From NCBI GenBank assembly GCA_035566895.1, contig DATMQA010000003.1:1-5977 (forward strand): a stretch of 5,977 bases of DNA. Reading direction: 5' to 3'. Below are positions 5,555 to 5,977 of the stretch, piece by piece. This DNA comes from DATMQA01 sp035566895. Its GTDB lineage: Bacteria > Verrucomicrobiota > Verrucomicrobiia > Limisphaerales > UBA8199. Within the stretch, counting starts at the first letter, position 1. Every line of letters begins with the position of its first letter. The notes under the pieces were generated by a model. The model did not search any database. It saw only the letters and a list, made by a program, of their open reading frames with translations, and was not told where the DNA came from. The translations under genes were made by a program, and so were the position numbers.

Positions 5555-5977
5555 TCACGCACGAGCTGACGGTTGGGAGAGCTGCTGCGGAAGCGGAACC
5601 GCCGCCGCGATGGGCTCGACCGGGACCGCGGGTGCAACGCGGGTTTGGCGGTTGGGAGTAGCGTTTGGGCCAGGCCGCAGGTCGCCGCGGCGGTCTAAGG
5701 ACTGCAGCCGGCGGCGCAGCACGAGGGTGAGCGCTTTGACCGTGAGTTCGAAAGTGAGAAAGGGCTTACCCAACAGGTCCTGACCGCCAGTGAGGGAGGA
5801 TTTGGCGCGGGACCCAAAATCGCTGTGGCTGGTCACGAAGACAACGGGCGTGGTTTGGTTTAGAGGGGTGCCATGAATCCGGAAGCACAGTTCGAACCCA
5901 TCCATGCCTGGCATTTCTATGTCCAGAAAGATCACATCGTAGGCCTGCTCTTCGGCGCGAAGGAGGGCAGCGTCGCC
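5555..5977 (-). CDS. Response-regulator-like protein, C-terminal REC domain (partial, continues past the right edge)
   Basis: The last 140 residues of a receiver-domain protein whose start lies outside the window. The frame is open to the edge and reads GDAALLRAEEQAYD before the VIFLD strand, so an internal GTG at 5935 is not the real start. The phospho-acceptor aspartate is residue 19 of the visible part, the conserved threonine is residue 49 and the lysine (GKP) is residue 71, so phosphorylation chemistry looks intact. The acidic cluster at the domain start is off-window. After the REC domain there is a basic stretch (RRRLQSLDRR) and an unstructured Pro/Ala-rich tail, with no output domain. 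By direct comparison, 60 of 75 residues of the core match REC1 of the next gene, against about 42 of 75 between REC1 and REC2 of that gene. The two neighbours are therefore recent paralogues. Confidence 0.88.
   Translation of the reverse strand, partial: GDAALLRAEEQAYDVIFLDIEMPGMDGFELCFRIHGTPLNQTTPVVFVTSHSDFGSRAKSSLTGGQDLLGKPFLTFELTVKALTLVLRRRLQSLDRRGDLRPGPNATPNRQTRVAPAVPVEPIAAAVPLPQQLSQPSARA

Noticed and set aside
5530..5556. Plus-strand intrinsic terminator (hairpin plus T-run)
   Set aside because: The hairpin with five T would stop plus-strand transcription, but no plus-strand gene precedes it. The T-run overlaps the stop codon of the minus-strand gene, so the arrangement is probably incidental.
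5370..5558. Small minus-strand frame (62 codons) in the intergenic gap
   Set aside because: It starts inside the stop region of the upstream gene, has no ribosome binding site and shows no family-like features.

Overview
The window looks like a bacterial chromosome segment from a high-GC, Gram-negative organism, most plausibly a member of Verrucomicrobiota (Pedosphaera/Limisphaerales-like). That placement rests on family resemblance only: the single- and double-REC proteins with an HPt-like helical module, followed by minor-pilin-like genes of the PilV/PilW/PilX type, are a combination I associate with that group. No rRNA or marker gene is present to confirm it.

All intact protein genes lie on the minus strand and read from right to left. 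At the right edge (5977 to 5555) is the C-terminal part of a response-regulator-like protein. After a 188-bp gap with two short inverted repeats comes a large gene (5366 to 2802, 854 aa). It encodes a predicted membrane-anchored protein with two helical HPt-like modules and two receiver (REC) domains. Only 20 bp later a tight cluster of three minor (pseudo)pilin genes begins: a PilV/GspI-like protein (2781 to 2272), a PilW/GspJ-like protein overlapping it by 4 bp (2275 to 1676), and a PilX-like protein with a long beta-rich C-terminal region (1663 to 419). The spacing suggests that the large receiver protein and the pilins are co-transcribed.

The left 418 bases hold no intact gene. Directly after the PilX-like stop codon, and in the same frame, is a decayed fragment of a site-specific DNA methyltransferase (about 418 to 230, minus strand). 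It is followed by a short stretch with an imperfect 8-bp tandem repeat. On the plus strand the window begins inside the 3' end of a group II intron. Domains V and VI (67-141) fold into nearly textbook structures with a bulged branch-point adenosine. This left end therefore looks like a mobile-element and relic zone beside a conserved pilin/signalling cluster.

A working model, inferred from context, is as follows. The three pilins would form the tip or priming complex of a type IV pilus or type II secretion-like pseudopilus. The adjacent REC proteins would receive phosphoryl groups, possibly via the HPt-like histidine, and control or scaffold that machine at the membrane. No kinase, output domain, pilus ATPase, major pilin or prepilin peptidase is in the window.
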